Positions 6,334 to 14,695 of a stretch of DNA of 14,890 bases are shown here, one piece after another (the first letter of the stretch is position 1; every line of letters begins with the position of its first letter). This stretch comes from Cyclobacteriaceae bacterium (GTDB lineage Bacteria > Bacteroidota > Bacteroidia > Cytophagales > Cyclobacteriaceae), in assembly GCA_025363495.1 (NCBI GenBank), contig JANYDR010000675.1:1-14890 (forward strand). The letters run 5' to 3'. The position numbers were made by a program, and so were the translations under genes. The notes beneath the pieces are model-generated. The model searched no databases and was not told the DNA's origin. It saw only the letters and a list, made by a program, of their open reading frames with translations.

Positions 6334-8163
6334 TCAGTTTTTTTGAATTGTACTCAATTTCCAATAGACTCCCCTCAATTGGATGAGCTGGTCGTGGGTA
6401 CCCCGTTCTGCAATTTGCCCTTCCTGGATAACAATTATTTCATCGGCATGCTGGATGGTGCTAAGACGGTGAGCAATCACAAGGGAGGTTCTGTTTTTCA
6501 TAAGATTAAAAAGAGCCTCCTGAACCAGTTTTTCGGATTCAGAGTCCAGAGCCGAAGTTGCCTCGTCGAGTATAAGTATCGGTGGATTTTTCAGGACCGC
6601 CCTGGCAATGCTTATACGCTGCCGCTGCCCGCCCGACAACTTTGACCCACGCTCTCCTATCAGTGTTTGATAGCCTTTCTCTGTTTGTGAAATGAATTCA
6701 TGAGCATTGGCAATCTTCGCCGCCTGAATGACTGCTTCTTCGCTAATTCCCGGCATCCCAAAAGCAATATTGTTAAATATCGTATCATTAAAGAGAATGG
6801 ATTCCTGTGTCACCACGCCCATGTGCTTTCGCAGGGATTCAATATTATAATCTTTCAGAGATACCCCATCAATGCATACTTCTCCCAGCGTTGGATCATA
6901 GAACCGCGGTACCAAATCGGCCAACGTGGACTTGCCTCCACCCGACTGTCCGATCAACGCAACGGTCTTCCCTTTTTCAACGGAAAGACTTATATCTTTT
7001 AAAACCAGGATGGTATCATACGCGAAACTTACATTCCTGAATTCAATATTCTTTTCAAAGCCCTGAAGCACAATTGCGTTTGGCTTATTCTCGATCAATG
7101 GTGTGGTGTCAATGACCGTAAAAATTCTCTTTGCAGAAGCCGTGCCCCGTTGAAGTGCGGTAATACCATTTGAAAACTCCTTCGCAGGTTGAATGATCAT
7201 TGCAAAGACAGCAAGGAATCCAAGAAAAACAGATGGCTCCAACGTTGAGTCGGAACTCAGTACCATATTCCCTCCAAAAAAAATGATGCCTGCAATGATC
7301 AATACTCCTAAAATTTCAGATACCGGAGAAGCCATTTCATTTTTATACGACATGGACTTGCTCACCTTTCGATACGTGGTGCTTTCCTCATCCATTTTAT
7401 TAATAATATAGTTACGCGCGTTAAATGCTTTTACAACACGCATACCCGTAAACGTCTCATCAAGAATGTTTACAATCCTGCCCAATGATTCCTGCGTTAA
7501 AGTAGCCTGACGTTTAAGTCGTTTGATAATTTCCGCCAACACTCCGCCCGTTAATGGCAACACCAACAGTGTAAACAATGTGAGCTTTGCAGACATTGTA
7601 AAAAGGATGAGAAAGTAAACAATGATTGTAATAGGCTCTTTTAATACAGCCTTCAGACTGCTCATTACAGCTGTTTCCACCTCCTGAACATCATTTGTAA
7701 ATCTGGAGATAAGATCTCCTTTGCGTTCATTATTAAAATATCCAATATGAAGCCTTGTAACACTTTTAAAAATGTCCATCCGCATATTCTTCACGAGGTC
7801 AGCGCGGATCTTTGTTGCCATTACACGCTCGAGATACCGGAACACGTTAGCAAGAATCACACAAGCAACGATCAGGGCGCAGACAAATAAAAGTGCATTA
7901 AGCTGGCCGCTGTCGCGAATGATACCAAAGAAATAATGATTAAAAACAGCAACGACATAATCTGAAGAAAGAGAAAAAGACGGGATGTCCGGAACGACCA
8001 GTACCTTTTTTTGATCTTGTTTAAATAACACATCAAGCATTGGAACCACCAGCACAATATTGAACGCCCCGAAAATTATGCCGAGAATTGAAAACGTAAA
8101 AAACAATGCAAGCTTTTGGCCGATGTCCCGTGCGTATGAAAGTATCCGAAAGAAAATTTTCAT
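6334..8163 (-). CDS. MsbA-type ABC half-transporter (permease fused to ATPase)
   Basis: A 609-residue exporter half-molecule, acting as a homodimer or heterodimer in the inner membrane. The N-terminal six-helix permease spans about 1-345. The ATPase has Walker A GQSGGGKST (405-413), Q-loop VTQES with Q453, signature LSGGQ (509-513), Walker B ILILDE (529-534), D-loop SALD and the H-loop histidine H565 in IAHRLS, all intact. The ATG at 8163 was chosen. A GTG at 8211 would add 16 residues and overlap the upstream gene. The stop of the outer-membrane protein gene is only 14 nt upstream. The type resembles lipid A or lipid-linked oligosaccharide flippases. With an outer-membrane barrel gene before it and gmhA after it, export of an envelope lipid or glycan is the best inference, though substrates of this family cannot be read from sequence. 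Confidence 0.93.
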   Translation of the reverse strand: MKIFFRILSYARDIGQKLALFFTFSILGIIFGAFNIVLVVPMLDVLFKQDQKKVLVVPDIPSFSLSSDYVVAVFNHYFFGIIRDSGQLNALLFVCALIVACVILANVFRYLERVMATKIRADLVKNMRMDIFKSVTRLHIGYFNNERKGDLISRFTNDVQEVETAVMSSLKAVLKEPITIIVYFLILFTMSAKLTLFTLLVLPLTGGVLAEIIKRLKRQATLTQESLGRIVNILDETFTGMRVVKAFNARNYIINKMDEESTTYRKVSKSMSYKNEMASPVSEILGVLIIAGIIFFGGNMVLSSDSTLEPSVFLGFLAVFAMIIQPAKEFSNGITALQRGTASAKRIFTVIDTTPLIENKPNAIVLQGFEKNIEFRNVSFAYDTILVLKDISLSVEKGKTVALIGQSGGGKSTLADLVPRFYDPTLGEVCIDGVSLKDYNIESLRKHMGVVTQESILFNDTIFNNIAFGMPGISEEAVIQAAKIANAHEFISQTEKGYQTLIGERGSKLSGGQRQRISIARAVLKNPPILILDEATSALDSESEKLVQEALFNLMKNRTSLVIAHRLSTIQHADEIIVIQEGQIAERGTHDQLIQLRGVYWKLSTIQKN

Positions 8164-8177
8164 TTCTAAGTAAAGAA

Positions 8178-9965
8178 TTAAAAGTCGTACGAGCGCGAAG
8201 CGATATTCCACCGCAGCGACAAAGAAGTTACCGAAGAGTTATTGTTAAAATACGTATTCACACTGCTGCTGTAACGAATGGTCTGTCTCAAATCAATAAA
8301 GAAGTTGTGACGCAGCATATACGACGCCAGCAAATCACTATAGATAATTGTATTGTCGTATCCCTGTCCTATTTTATTGTTATACTCCTGCTGACGGGTG
8401 TTATAACTTTTATTGATATCGCCGCCCCAATTGACAAAAGGGGCTCCGGCAGCAATGTTTGCGGCAGCTTGATCCCGTCCGGTTTTCGCATAAAATGATT
8501 TAACCGTCAAACTCAATTTCGGCCTGGGCTGGTAGCGGATGATTGCTGCCAGCTCATAAAAATTAGCTCCAAGCGGATGAGCAATCGGCTGCATATAGTT
8601 TGTATAACTGGTAAATTGATTGGCATGTGAGTAGGTGAAAGGTCTGACAACATTTCCTTCGAGTTGCAAATCAAGATTACTAACACCAGCCACATCAATA
8701 TATTTAGCACCTCCCTGAACAGCAAACTTATTGGCCCACCACCCAGTACTCGCCAGCAAATTTTTTAAAACAAATTCGTCTAAGACAAATTGCCCGTAAA
8801 AAGACAGTCGCTTTCGCGCCAGCCATTTCCAATCAAGGCCAAGAACAACATTGTCAGAACTTCCATTTTGTTGCTCGATGGGACGGTAAGTAATAACCGG
8901 GTTCAAATAACTCAATTCAAACGCACCTCCATTGATTGAATCTTGCGGAGCAAAAATCACAGATTCAAAAAATGCAAGATTAAATTTCTTTCCAAGATTA
9001 ACACTCACTTGATGAAACGCCATAAATTTATCAGGATAGCGTTTATTCCCCGTATTGCCGGTAGGTGATGAGTTCACTTGCGCCGTCATCCGGCTTAACT
9101 GAAAAAAGTAATTCAATTTCCATATCTTCAAATTCGCACGAAGGAATAGATTGGGTGGAGCAAAGTCTGAAAAAATCAAGGATCGAAAACCATTGCCGAT
9201 GTTGGTGCGATCGTGTCCAAACTGCATCCAGATATGCTTGGAAATATTCCAATCGATATAAGCACGTGCTTCAAAAAAATCAACACCCCCGTTTTTAAAA
9301 TCTTTCCAGAAGCCCTGATGAGGAACCGTGTAGTATCCATAGATACCAGAGTAATCAGTAACATATTGCGGAAGACGTTCCTGGTTATCTGTCAGGTAAG
9401 TATAAAACCCAATCTTTTTATCAATCATGCCGCGTATTTCAACGCCACGGGTATTTGTAAAAAGTGTAGCATTTGTACGTGAATCTTTTCCCATTCCCAC
9501 ATACATCACCGGGTTTATGTGTAAATCAAAGTCAGGCTTATCAACGTAATACAAGTCTGACTTCTTCTTGAAGAGATTTTTCAAAAATGGCTTTTTGCTA
9601 TCACTTGTTTCTGCCCTTGACCATTCCCAATTGTCATTTCGTAGATATTCAAGATTAAACTTATCCGATGCAGACTGGAATACATTTTCCTTTTTCTGAA
9701 GGGAATCAATCATTGCAACAATAGCGGACCGCTTGTAAGGCTTCACGGTCGTAAATAATTCCTCTACAATTCTTCCGGCCTTTACCTCGTAGCGATCAAT
9801 CTTGTGGTAATATTCTTCGTTAAGGGGAGCATTTGTGCTTTGCGCGAAAGAGGTGCTTTCAATACAAAACAGCGTACAAAGTATATATAGAGTTCGCCGC
9901 AGGATCGGGTAGCTTTCGGAGGGGTTGAGCCCAAGGGCAAGTTCTGAGGCGTATTTTGCGGTCAT
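8178..9965 (-). CDS. Outer-membrane beta-barrel protein, Wzi/RemB-like
   Basis: A 595-residue secreted protein. A hydrophobic stretch (about 26-36) followed by STSFAQ (37-42) suggests a signal peptide cut near A41. Residues about 50-90 form a charged segment (DRYEVKAGRIVEEL, then PYKRSAI). From about 150 onward alternating aromatic beta-strands continue to a terminal phenylalanine in RWNIASRSYDF, as in outer-membrane barrels. Residues 249-272 (FGHDRTNIGNGFRSLIFSDF and onward) resemble the conserved core of Wzi capsule-assembly proteins and the gliding-associated RemB group. The ATG at 9965 gives an unusually long n-region of about 23 residues, but no other start fits and a promoter begins about 25 bp upstream. 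The gene leads the operon with the ABC transporter. A role in attaching or exporting surface polysaccharide is inferred, not shown. Confidence 0.8.
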   Translation of the reverse strand: MTAKYASELALGLNPSESYPILRRTLYILCTLFCIESTSFAQSTNAPLNEEYYHKIDRYEVKAGRIVEELFTTVKPYKRSAIVAMIDSLQKKENVFQSASDKFNLEYLRNDNWEWSRAETSDSKKPFLKNLFKKKSDLYYVDKPDFDLHINPVMYVGMGKDSRTNATLFTNTRGVEIRGMIDKKIGFYTYLTDNQERLPQYVTDYSGIYGYYTVPHQGFWKDFKNGGVDFFEARAYIDWNISKHIWMQFGHDRTNIGNGFRSLIFSDFAPPNLFLRANLKIWKLNYFFQLSRMTAQVNSSPTGNTGNKRYPDKFMAFHQVSVNLGKKFNLAFFESVIFAPQDSINGGAFELSYLNPVITYRPIEQQNGSSDNVVLGLDWKWLARKRLSFYGQFVLDEFVLKNLLASTGWWANKFAVQGGAKYIDVAGVSNLDLQLEGNVVRPFTYSHANQFTSYTNYMQPIAHPLGANFYELAAIIRYQPRPKLSLTVKSFYAKTGRDQAAANIAAGAPFVNWGGDINKSYNTRQQEYNNKIGQGYDNTIIYSDLLASYMLRHNFFIDLRQTIRYSSSVNTYFNNNSSVTSLSLRWNIASRSYDF

Positions 9966-9992
9966 GCCGGCCTTTTGGGCTTAATTTTGATT

Positions 9993-10025
9993 CAAAAATA
10001 CAACTCAAAACGATCTTTTTAACAA
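9993..10025 (-). promoter_or_regulatory. Promoter of the outer-membrane protein operon
   Basis: On the minus strand, TTG (10025-10023), a 22-nt spacer and TATTTTTG (10000-9993) match the Bacteroidota -33/-7 consensus exactly. The start point would be near 9987, about 20 nt upstream of the ATG at 9965. It drives transcription away from rpmE2. Confidence 0.6.
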
Positions 10026-10040
10026 TCTGTAAAACCCTCA

Positions 10041-10070
10041 TTGCAAATCCCTGTGCGGTCTTTATCTTTG
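10041..10070 (+). promoter_or_regulatory. Promoter of rpmE2
   Basis: TTG (10041-10043), a 19-nt spacer and TATCTTTG (10063-10070) match the Bacteroidota primary-sigma consensus perfectly, as expected for a highly expressed ribosomal gene. The start point is near 10076, leaving a leader of about 25 nt with no Shine-Dalgarno sequence. Confidence 0.75.
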
Positions 10071-10101
10071 CAGTCCTTTAACGAAAAAAGTACTGATTCA
10101 A

Positions 10102-10347
10102 ATGAAAAAAGGCATTCATCCTGATTATAAAGAAGTGGTTTTCTGGGACACATCCAGCGATTTCAAGTTTTTGACCCGCTCGACTCTGAAAACCAAGGAA
10201 ACTACTACCTGGACAGATGGTAAAGAGTATCCCGTGATCAAAGTGGAAGTTAGCTCTGCTTCCCACCCTTTCTTCACTGGTAAGAAGATGTTCCTCGACT
10301 CCGCTGGTCGCGTTGAGAAGTTCCAAAAGAAATACAAGAAAGCCTGA
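10102..10347 (+). CDS. rpmE2: 50S ribosomal protein L31, type B
   Basis: An 81-residue protein with the complete type B L31 pattern: KKGIHPDYKEVVFWDTSSDF, then TLKTKETTTW, DGKEYPVIKVEVSSASHPFF, and a basic C-terminus ending EKFQKKYKKA. It has no cysteines, so it is the zinc-independent (C-minus) form. In other bacteria this form is induced on zinc starvation as a paralogue of the zinc-binding type, while many Bacteroidota appear to use type B as their main L31. There is no visible Zur-type operator; the strong consensus promoter suggests constitutive expression. It is monocistronic, bounded by its own promoter and a terminator starting 34 bp after the stop. Confidence 0.97.
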   Translation: MKKGIHPDYKEVVFWDTSSDFKFLTRSTLKTKETTTWTDGKEYPVIKVEVSSASHPFFTGKKMFLDSAGRVEKFQKKYKKA

Positions 10348-10380
10348 TAAAGCCGATTGGCTTACTTTCCCCCTGACATG

Positions 10381-10412
10381 AAAAGGTCTCCTCGTGAGGC
10401 CTTTTCTGTTTC
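10381..10412 (+). terminator. Intrinsic terminator of rpmE2
   Basis: AAAAGGTCTC (10381-10390), loop CTCGT, and GAGGCCTTTT (10396-10405) pair over ten positions with one T-G wobble. The arm itself ends in TTTT, followed by CTGTTTC. The flanking A-run makes it potentially bidirectional. Confidence 0.8.
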
Positions 10413-10470
10413 ATAGGTAGATCGGTGGATTTTAACAGTTATTCACGAATTAATTTCCATAAAGTCACCG

Positions 10471-10524
10471 GTTACCGGATACCAGTTGCCAAGGGCGAAC
10501 CACCGGCAACTGGTATCCGGTAAC
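10471..10524. repeat. Perfect 20-bp inverted repeat (REP-like hairpin)
   Basis: GTTACCGGATACCAGTTGCC (10471-10490) is exactly reverse-complemented at 10505-10524, separated by 14 bases. No T-tract follows, so it is not a classical terminator, although transcription from rpmE2 passing its own terminator would meet it. The right arm ends 24 bp before the ATG at 10549 and may overlap that gene's promoter. A transcribed hairpin here could affect read-through or stability. Confidence 0.75.
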
Positions 10525-10548
10525 TAATAAATATCTTATTTTCGCACC

Positions 10549-11733
10549 ATGAATGTCATCGCATTTGACGATCCTGTAATTCGTCAGGACTTATTGCCGT
10601 TTACATACACGCGACCCGTTGCTGCGATCAGGGTTGGCATATTAACGATTATTGAAAAGTGGGGAAAACTATTTGGACAACCTCTCTCCTTTCACACGCA
10701 GGATTATTTATCAGAGAAATTTCCATTGGTCACTACTTCAGAGAACCTGTTTATAAATGGAGCTGTGTGCCCGGATGAGAATCTATTCAACGCTGTTTGC
10801 GAATTAAAAAAAGGAGACTCTCTAGTAAAGGGCAACGTTATCATAGCTGTATGTTCACATAAGTCAGCGTGGGACTATGCGTCTTCAAACAAAAAAGAAT
10901 ACACTTCGGCTATTACTGTCGTCGATCAGGTGTGGAAGATCTTCCAGCATAACGGCGCCCAGATCAGATCAGATTTTGAATTGATCACACGCGGAAGAAA
11001 ATCAGCACCGATAACAGATCCGTTTACGCGAGCTTACTCGCCTGAAAATATCTTTATTGAAGAAGGTGTTGTCATTCAGGCAGCAATACTCAATGCCTCA
11101 ACCGGTCCGATCTATATTGGTAAGAATGTTCAGATACAGGAAGGGGCAATCATACGCGGACCATTTTCTGTTGGAGATGAATCGATCATCAACATGGGCG
11201 CCAAGATGCGAAGTGACACTACCATTGGACCTTCTTGTAAAGTAGGCGGTGAGATCAGCAATGCGGTAATGTTTGGCTACAGCAGCAAAGTTCATGATGG
11301 GTTTCTGGGAAGCTCGGTAATTGGTGAATGGTGTAACATGGGCGCTGATACCAATACTTCCAATCTTAAGAATAATTACGACTCAGTTAAGCTTTGGAAT
11401 TATACCAAAGGCGGTTTTCAAAATACGGGTTTAACATTTTGCGGATTGATGATGGGTGATCATAGCAAGTGCGGCATCAATACAATGTTTAACACCGGAA
11501 CCGTGGCGGGTGTTGGGGCAAATATTTTCGGTGATGGTTATCCTAGGAATTTCATCCCATCTTTTGCATGGGGCGGTGCAGCAGGATTTACCACATTCCA
11601 GATAAATAAAGTATATGAAACGGCAGCGAAGGCTATGGAGAGAAGAAGCTCGACGCTAACAGAAATGGATAAAAAGATTTTGAAAAATATTTTTGAAGAG
11701 ACCACTACGGAACGTGTGTGGGAAAAGAAATAA
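10549..11733 (+). CDS. GlmU-like sugar nucleotidyltransferase with left-handed beta-helix
   Basis: A 394-residue protein of the Bacteroidota GlmU family (sugar nucleotidyltransferase, NTP_transf_4-like). The N-terminal third carries PFTYTRPVAAIRVGILTI (17-34), the equivalent of the nucleotide-binding start; the classical GxGTRM loop of GlmU is absent. Residues about 165-335 are hexapeptide repeats forming a left-handed beta-helix (IFIEEGVVIQAA, then GPIYIGKNVQIQEGAIIRGP, then IGPSCKVGGEI). Family members are annotated as uridylyl- or acetyltransferases acting on hexosamine phosphates, but the exact reaction of this form is not settled. A TATTTTCG box (10537-10544), one base off consensus, lies only 4 nt from the ATG. 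It is first in an operon whose next ATG abuts its TAA. Confidence 0.88.
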   Translation: MNVIAFDDPVIRQDLLPFTYTRPVAAIRVGILTIIEKWGKLFGQPLSFHTQDYLSEKFPLVTTSENLFINGAVCPDENLFNAVCELKKGDSLVKGNVIIAVCSHKSAWDYASSNKKEYTSAITVVDQVWKIFQHNGAQIRSDFELITRGRKSAPITDPFTRAYSPENIFIEEGVVIQAAILNASTGPIYIGKNVQIQEGAIIRGPFSVGDESIINMGAKMRSDTTIGPSCKVGGEISNAVMFGYSSKVHDGFLGSSVIGEWCNMGADTNTSNLKNNYDSVKLWNYTKGGFQNTGLTFCGLMMGDHSKCGINTMFNTGTVAGVGANIFGDGYPRNFIPSFAWGGAAGFTTFQINKVYETAAKAMERRSSTLTEMDKKILKNIFEETTTERVWEKK

Positions 11734-12858
11734 ATGAAGTTCTCCGATATCCCCGGCTTATCTGAAATCAAGCAAAAACTTATTCGCTCTGCGAAAGAAG
11801 GAAAGATCGCGCATGCTCAGTTGTTTATGGGGCGTGAGGGAGCATTAAACCTTCCATTGGCAATTGCTTATGCTACGTATCTTCATTGCACAAACCGCGG
11901 CGAAGAAGATTCATGCGGAACGTGTCCTGCCTGCTCAAAAAACCTAAAGTATATTCATCCGGATACTCACTTTGTATTTCCCGTCAGCAACGTAAAAGGA
12001 GATAAAGATGAAGACCGCTTTCGCGCGGATATCATGAAGGCCTGGAGAAGTTTTCTACTGGAGCAGCCTTTCGGAAATCTCAGTGACTGGACAACATCCT
12101 ATGGCGGTGAAGACAAGCAGGCGATCATTTCGCGTGAAGAGAGTCGCGAGATCATCAAGACACTTTCTTTAAAACCGTTTGAAAGCCCAATCAAAGTAAT
12201 GATCATCTGGCAACCGGAGGCAATGCACGCCTCTGCCGCCAATGGAATTTTAAAGATCGTTGAAGAGCCGCCGCCCAATACATTCTTCATTTTAGTTTCC
12301 AATAATGCAGAGAGATTATTGCCAACGATCCTGTCGCGAACACAACATGTATTGGTCCCACTTCTTTCTGATGAAGACCTTCAGACCTTCCTTACAACCC
12401 AGCCTGGTCTTGAAGAAAAGAAAAAACGAAAAATTGTAGGGGACGCGGAAGGCAATGTAAGACTGGCACTCGCGTTAATAGAAACAGAAGAAGAGGGTCA
12501 GCATGAACGCATGGCAGCCTGGATGCGTGCCTGTTTCAAACGTGATTATGCAAAGTTGCTTTCGCTAATGGATGAGTTTCACGAAGCGGACCGTCTTCAA
12601 CAACAAACTTTATTGCAATACACACTTACTATGATGCGGGAAACGCTGCTAACTCTATCGGGTGCTGATACCATTCTCAGAAGTCGGGATGCTGAATACA
12701 AGTTCATACAAGACTTCAGCAAAGTGATGAACGTTAATAGAATTGAAAAGACAAATCAATTGATAACAGAGGCCGCTTATCATCTCGAGAGAAACGGCAG
12801 CGCAAAGATGATTTTCCTGGATTTATCCCTGCAATTGTCCAACGTGATGAATTCCTGA
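11734..12858 (+). CDS. holB: DNA polymerase III delta-prime subunit (clamp loader)
   Basis: A 374-residue clamp-loader subunit; delta' helps open and load the sliding clamp with gamma/tau and delta. Seen directly: the opening KFSDIPGLSEIKQKL and IAHAQLF, zinc-binding cysteines C52, C61, C64 and C67, and KIVEEPPPNTFFILVSNNAE followed by LLPTILSRTQ. The nucleotide loop is degenerate (GREGALNL at 33-40, no GKT), as expected for delta', which does not hydrolyse ATP and is what separates it from DnaX. The usual SRC motif reads SRT at 201-203. Its ATG follows the TAA of the GlmU-like gene with no gap, so translation is probably coupled. The C-terminal part (about 215-374) is helical and matches the collar domain in length. 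Confidence 0.9.
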   Translation: MKFSDIPGLSEIKQKLIRSAKEGKIAHAQLFMGREGALNLPLAIAYATYLHCTNRGEEDSCGTCPACSKNLKYIHPDTHFVFPVSNVKGDKDEDRFRADIMKAWRSFLLEQPFGNLSDWTTSYGGEDKQAIISREESREIIKTLSLKPFESPIKVMIIWQPEAMHASAANGILKIVEEPPPNTFFILVSNNAERLLPTILSRTQHVLVPLLSDEDLQTFLTTQPGLEEKKKRKIVGDAEGNVRLALALIETEEEGQHERMAAWMRACFKRDYAKLLSLMDEFHEADRLQQQTLLQYTLTMMRETLLTLSGADTILRSRDAEYKFIQDFSKVMNVNRIEKTNQLITEAAYHLERNGSAKMIFLDLSLQLSNVMNS

Positions 12859-12916
12859 AACCCTTTTCATTTACATGATCCTGAATTATTTTTGCCGACT
12901 ACTATTTCAAAAACAC

Positions 12917-13801
12917 ATGAATAAACTTATCACTTTCCTGTTCTCATTCATTTTTCTGATGACCAGCTGCGGTCAAAATAAAAATGATATGGTTGTTACC
13001 ATCAAAACCAGCGCTGGCGATATGGTGGCTATTTTATATGATGAAACACCGAAGCACAAAGAGAATTTTATCAAGCTTGCTAAAGAACATTATTTTGACA
13101 GTATGCTGTTTCATCGTGTGATGCAGGGTTTTATGATCCAGTCAGGTGATTCTGCATCAAAGCATGCACAACCTGGAGAGCATCTGGGTTTTGGTGGAAA
13201 GAAGTACACCATCCCGGCTGAGTTCAATCCTAAATTTTTTCATGAGAAAGGGGCATTGTCTGCCGCACGTCAAGGTGACCAGATAAATCCTACAAAGGCA
13301 TCCAGTGGAAGTCAGTTTTACATTGTACAGGGAACAGTGCTTACGCCAGCGGACATTCAAAATATGACGTATGATATGCCTAAGATAATGACCGGCCTTC
13401 GACAGATGTTTGAAAAACTGGAGTACAAACCGCTGCTTGATTCATTGAATAAGCTTTACTATTCCGGAGATATGGACGCCTATCAAAAAAGACTTTTTGA
13501 ACTCGCGCCGAGAGTAGAAAAGGCAACCGGTATGAAAGTTACCAGGGCTGGTCTATCAGAAGAAAAGAAAAAAGTATACAGCACCGTTGGGGGCTCACCT
13601 CACCTTGATGGAGATTATACGGTGTTTGGTAAAGTGATTAAAGGTCTTGAAGTCATTGATAAAATCGCTGCTTCGCCGCGCGATTCACTGGAACGCCCCT
13701 TGGAGGATGTTCGGATAATGACCGTGACAGTGAAAGAAATGTCTAAGAAAAAGATTACGAAAGAATTTGGATACGTTTACCCGGTTGTTGTCAAAAAGTA
13801 A
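12917..13801 (+). CDS. Lipoprotein cyclophilin-type peptidylprolyl isomerase with a large insertion
   Basis: A 294-residue lipoprotein that catalyses cis-trans isomerisation of prolyl bonds, probably aiding folding in the periplasm or at the outer membrane. The N-terminus MNKLITFLFSFIFLMTSC has a lipobox with C18 as the lipidated residue. The cyclophilin core shows LFHRVMQGFMIQSGD (64-78, catalytic R67), SGSQFYIVQG (130-139) and HLDGDYTVFGKVIKGL (229-244); the position of the cyclosporin-contact Trp is His. About 80 residues (140-222) interrupt the fold with a predicted helical, charged segment. I chose the ATG at 12917 because it starts at the signal peptide; an ATG at 12875 would add 14 residues. 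It follows holB by 58 bp, and its TAA abuts the rmlD-like ATG. Confidence 0.9.
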   Translation: MNKLITFLFSFIFLMTSCGQNKNDMVVTIKTSAGDMVAILYDETPKHKENFIKLAKEHYFDSMLFHRVMQGFMIQSGDSASKHAQPGEHLGFGGKKYTIPAEFNPKFFHEKGALSAARQGDQINPTKASSGSQFYIVQGTVLTPADIQNMTYDMPKIMTGLRQMFEKLEYKPLLDSLNKLYYSGDMDAYQKRLFELAPRVEKATGMKVTRAGLSEEKKKVYSTVGGSPHLDGDYTVFGKVIKGLEVIDKIAASPRDSLERPLEDVRIMTVTVKEMSKKKITKEFGYVYPVVVKK

Positions 13802-14695
13802 ATGAAGATCCTTGTCACCGGTGCCAATGGATTATTAGGGCAAAAGCTGTGCTCATTACTTGATGACGATTCTTCGGTGAATCTTATTGCAACAGCAAAG
13901 GGTAAATTAAATTATTCATTATCCCATGGTGTTTTCATGCCATTGGACGTTACAGAACCTCAACAAGTAAACGAGGTTATGACTTTGTCCAGGCCCGATG
14001 TAGTTATTCACACCGCGGCGATGACACAGGTTGACCAATGTGAAATAGAAAAAGAAAAATGCTGGCTTAGCAATGTAAGTGCCGTTGAATATGTGGTAGC
14101 GGCTTGTGAAAAGACCGGTTCCTATCTTATTCATATTTCTACCGACTTTATTTTTAATGGAAATCACGGTCCCCTTGATGAAACGGCTGTTCCCGATCCG
14201 GTAAGCTATTATGGCGAAAGTAAACTTGCCGGAGAAAAAGTTGTTCAAAAAAGCAATCTGAAATGGGCTATTCTCAGAACCGTTCTGGTTTACGGCGTTA
14301 CTAAAGATATGAGCCGTTCAAACATTGTTTTATGGGTAAAGAAAAGTCTGGAGGAAGGAAAGTCAATCAACGTTGTTAATGATCAATGGCGTACTCCTAC
14401 CCTTGCGGAGGATCTTGCCAAGGGTTGCGTACTTGCTGCAAAGAAAAAAGCAATTGGAATTTATAACATCTCCGGTGAAGAGATGATGACACCGTATGAT
14501 ATTGCCATTCGGACGGCTAAATTTTTTCAATTGGATTCGTCGCTTATAAATGTCACTGATTCAACGAAGTTTAAGCAACCTGCACGGCGTCCACCAAAAA
14601 CGGGTTTTATTATTGAGAAAGCGAAAAAGGAGTTGGGATATAATCCACATTCGTTTGAGCAAGGGCTGGGAGTGCTTAAGGGACAGATTGGTTAG
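13802..14695 (+). CDS. rfbD: RmlD-like NAD(P)-dependent sugar reductase (dTDP-4-dehydrorhamnose reductase family)
   Basis: A 297-residue short-chain dehydrogenase of the extended RmlD type. The N-terminus has the Rossmann motif TGANGLLG (6-13). The active site is S113-T114 in HISTDFIFNG plus Y137 and K141 in YYGESK. The C-terminal segment has RRPPKTGFIIEKAKKELGYN, typical of the substrate domain. True RmlD makes dTDP-L-rhamnose, but no rmlA, rmlB or rmlC lies in the window. Bacteroidota carry many close paralogues, so it may reduce another nucleotide sugar, and the symbol is tentative. The length is normal for the family (about 290-300). Its ATG starts directly after the upstream TAA. I see no convincing terminator after the stop. 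Confidence 0.85.
   Translation: MKILVTGANGLLGQKLCSLLDDDSSVNLIATAKGKLNYSLSHGVFMPLDVTEPQQVNEVMTLSRPDVVIHTAAMTQVDQCEIEKEKCWLSNVSAVEYVVAACEKTGSYLIHISTDFIFNGNHGPLDETAVPDPVSYYGESKLAGEKVVQKSNLKWAILRTVLVYGVTKDMSRSNIVLWVKKSLEEGKSINVVNDQWRTPTLAEDLAKGCVLAAKKKAIGIYNISGEEMMTPYDIAIRTAKFFQLDSSLINVTDSTKFKQPARRPPKTGFIIEKAKKELGYNPHSFEQGLGVLKGQIG

Noticed and set aside
8164..8211. GTG start at 8211 for the ABC transporter
   Set aside because: It would overlap the end of the outer-membrane protein gene by 34 bp and add 16 atypical residues before the usual MKIFFRILSYARD start.
10350..10363. Small AAGCC/GGCTT hairpin right after the rpmE2 stop
   Set aside because: The stem is only five base pairs with no T-tract; the stronger hairpin at 10381 is the better terminator.
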